From Streptomyces speibonae (GTDB lineage Bacteria > Actinomycetota > Actinomycetes > Streptomycetales > Streptomycetaceae): a stretch of 7,045 nucleotides of DNA. Below, piece by piece: positions 6,258 through 7,045 of the stretch. Made by a program: the position numbers and the translations under genes. Numbering within the stretch: the stretch's first letter is position 1; each line of letters begins with the position of its first letter. The notes below the pieces were generated by a model. It did not search any database. It was not told where the DNA came from and saw nothing but the letters and a program-made list of their open reading frames with translations. Location: positions 133,073-140,117 of the forward strand of contig KL568528.1 in NCBI GenBank assembly GCA_000715605.1, written 5' to 3'.

Positions 6258-7045
6258 CTACACGGGGAACCGCCGGTCCACCCACCGCCACAGCAGCTCC
6301 AGCACCCCCGCCGCGACGACCGCGATCCCCGTCGCCACCCACGGCATGGTCATGCCGACCAGCTTCAGCGCGAAGAACTCCTGCAGCCACGGCACCGCCA
6401 GCACCAGCAGGAACGCCCCGCCCATCGCCGCCACCAGCGCGATCCGCCACCACGTGTACGGCCGGGCGATGATCGCCAGCACCCAGATCGAGATCAGGAA
6501 CAGCGTCAGCGTCGCCGCGCTCGTCTCCGCGTCCAGCGCGTCCGCGCCCGTGTAGTGCTGCCGGGCGATCAGATACGTGAGGAACGTCGCCGCCGCGGCC
6601 AGCACCCCGCCCGGGACGGCGTACCGCATGACCCGGCGGACGAAGTGCGGGCGGGCGCGTTCCCCGTTGGGGGCCAGGGCCAGGAAGAACGCCGGGACGC
6701 CGATGGTGAGCGTGGACAGCAGGGTGAGGTGGCGCGGCAGGAACGGGTACTCCACCTGCGAGAGCACCACCAGCACCGCCAGCAGCACCGAGTACACCGT
6801 CTTCACCAGGAACAGCGTCGCGACCCGGGTGATGTTGCCGATCACCCGGCGGCCCTCCGCCACCACCGACGGCAGCGTGGCGAAGCTGTTGTTCAGCAGC
6901 ACGATCTGCGCCACGGCCCGGGTGGCCTCCGCACCGGATCCCATGGCCACGCCGATGTCCGCGTCCTTGAGCGCCAGCACGTCGTTCACGCCGTCGCCGG
7001 TCATCGCGACGGTGTGGCCGTGCGACTGGAGCGCGCCCACCATGT
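6258..7045 (-). CDS. Cation-translocating P-type ATPase, C-terminal part (CtpE-like), runs off right edge
   Basis: The last ~261 residues of an HAD-type P-type ATPase, ending at the TAG at 6260-6258; the N-terminal part lies beyond 7045. Near the window edge is the P-domain signature TGDGVNDVLALKDADIGVAMG (the segment starts 15 residues in), whose Asp residues bind Mg2+ at the phosphorylation site. A conserved QIVLLNN...VVAEGRRVIGNI stretch leads into the membrane. Six membrane helices follow at roughly 73-97, 105-124, 143-161, 176-194, 199-219 and 234-253, the M5-M10 arrangement of calcium-type and related pumps. TIGVPAFFLALAPNGERA and ARPYTWWR resemble mycobacterial CtpE, reported as a calcium transporter, so Ca2+ is a plausible but unproven cargo. 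The in-frame ATG at 7043 is an internal Met. The DKTGT site, A-domain and M1-M4 are not visible here. It precedes nhaA on the same strand. Confidence 0.9.
   Translation of the reverse strand, partial: MVGALQSHGHTVAMTGDGVNDVLALKDADIGVAMGSGAEATRAVAQIVLLNNSFATLPSVVAEGRRVIGNITRVATLFLVKTVYSVLLAVLVVLSQVEYPFLPRHLTLLSTLTIGVPAFFLALAPNGERARPHFVRRVMRYAVPGGVLAAAATFLTYLIARQHYTGADALDAETSAATLTLFLISIWVLAIIARPYTWWRIALVAAMGGAFLLVLAVPWLQEFFALKLVGMTMPWVATGIAVVAAGVLELLWRWVDRRFPV

Noticed and set aside
6258..7043. A complete small 261-residue gene starting at ATG 7043
   Set aside because: The segment begins in the middle of the P-domain just before TGDGVND, so it is the tail of a much larger ATPase cut by the window edge.

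Overview
The window is very GC-rich, with codons ending almost always in C or G, GTG used as a start and long spurious antisense reading frames. Together with a Streptomyces-style intergenic repeat and closest-looking families from actinobacteria, this points to a Streptomyces or close relative chromosome. It reads as ordinary chromosomal accessory or housekeeping DNA. I see no transposase, integrase, tRNA, rRNA or CRISPR array.

Layout. (1) Positions 1-505, minus strand: the N-terminal 168 residues of a C45-family autoproteolytic acyltransferase/hydrolase, running off the left edge. (2) 506-687: a divergent promoter region with an AT-rich near-palindrome and a strong nested inverted repeat. 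(3) 688-3849, plus strand: a 1053-residue protein with an N-terminal GHKL ATP-binding domain of the sacsin/Hsp90-like type, function unknown. (4) 3850-4270: a 421-bp gene-free stretch between convergent genes, made of about three 105-bp tandem repeats plus degenerate fragments and carrying five AGGGG-loop-CCCCT hairpins. (5) 4271-6172, minus strand: a 633-residue NhaA sodium/proton antiporter fused at its C-terminus to a DsbA-like thioredoxin-fold domain with a CPFC motif. (6) 6258-7045, minus strand: the C-terminal 261 residues of a cation-translocating P-type ATPase resembling actinobacterial CtpE, entering from the right edge.

How the genes relate. The ATPase and nhaA are codirectional with an 85-bp gap, so they may be co-transcribed, and both move cations across the membrane. 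The C45 hydrolase and the sacsin-like gene diverge from a shared upstream region. The sacsin-like gene and nhaA converge on the repeat block, which probably acts as a bidirectional terminator zone. I found no convincing multi-gene novel system. The most unusual items are the solitary sacsin-like ATPase, the repeat/hairpin block and the predicted cytoplasmic thioredoxin-like domain on the antiporter.
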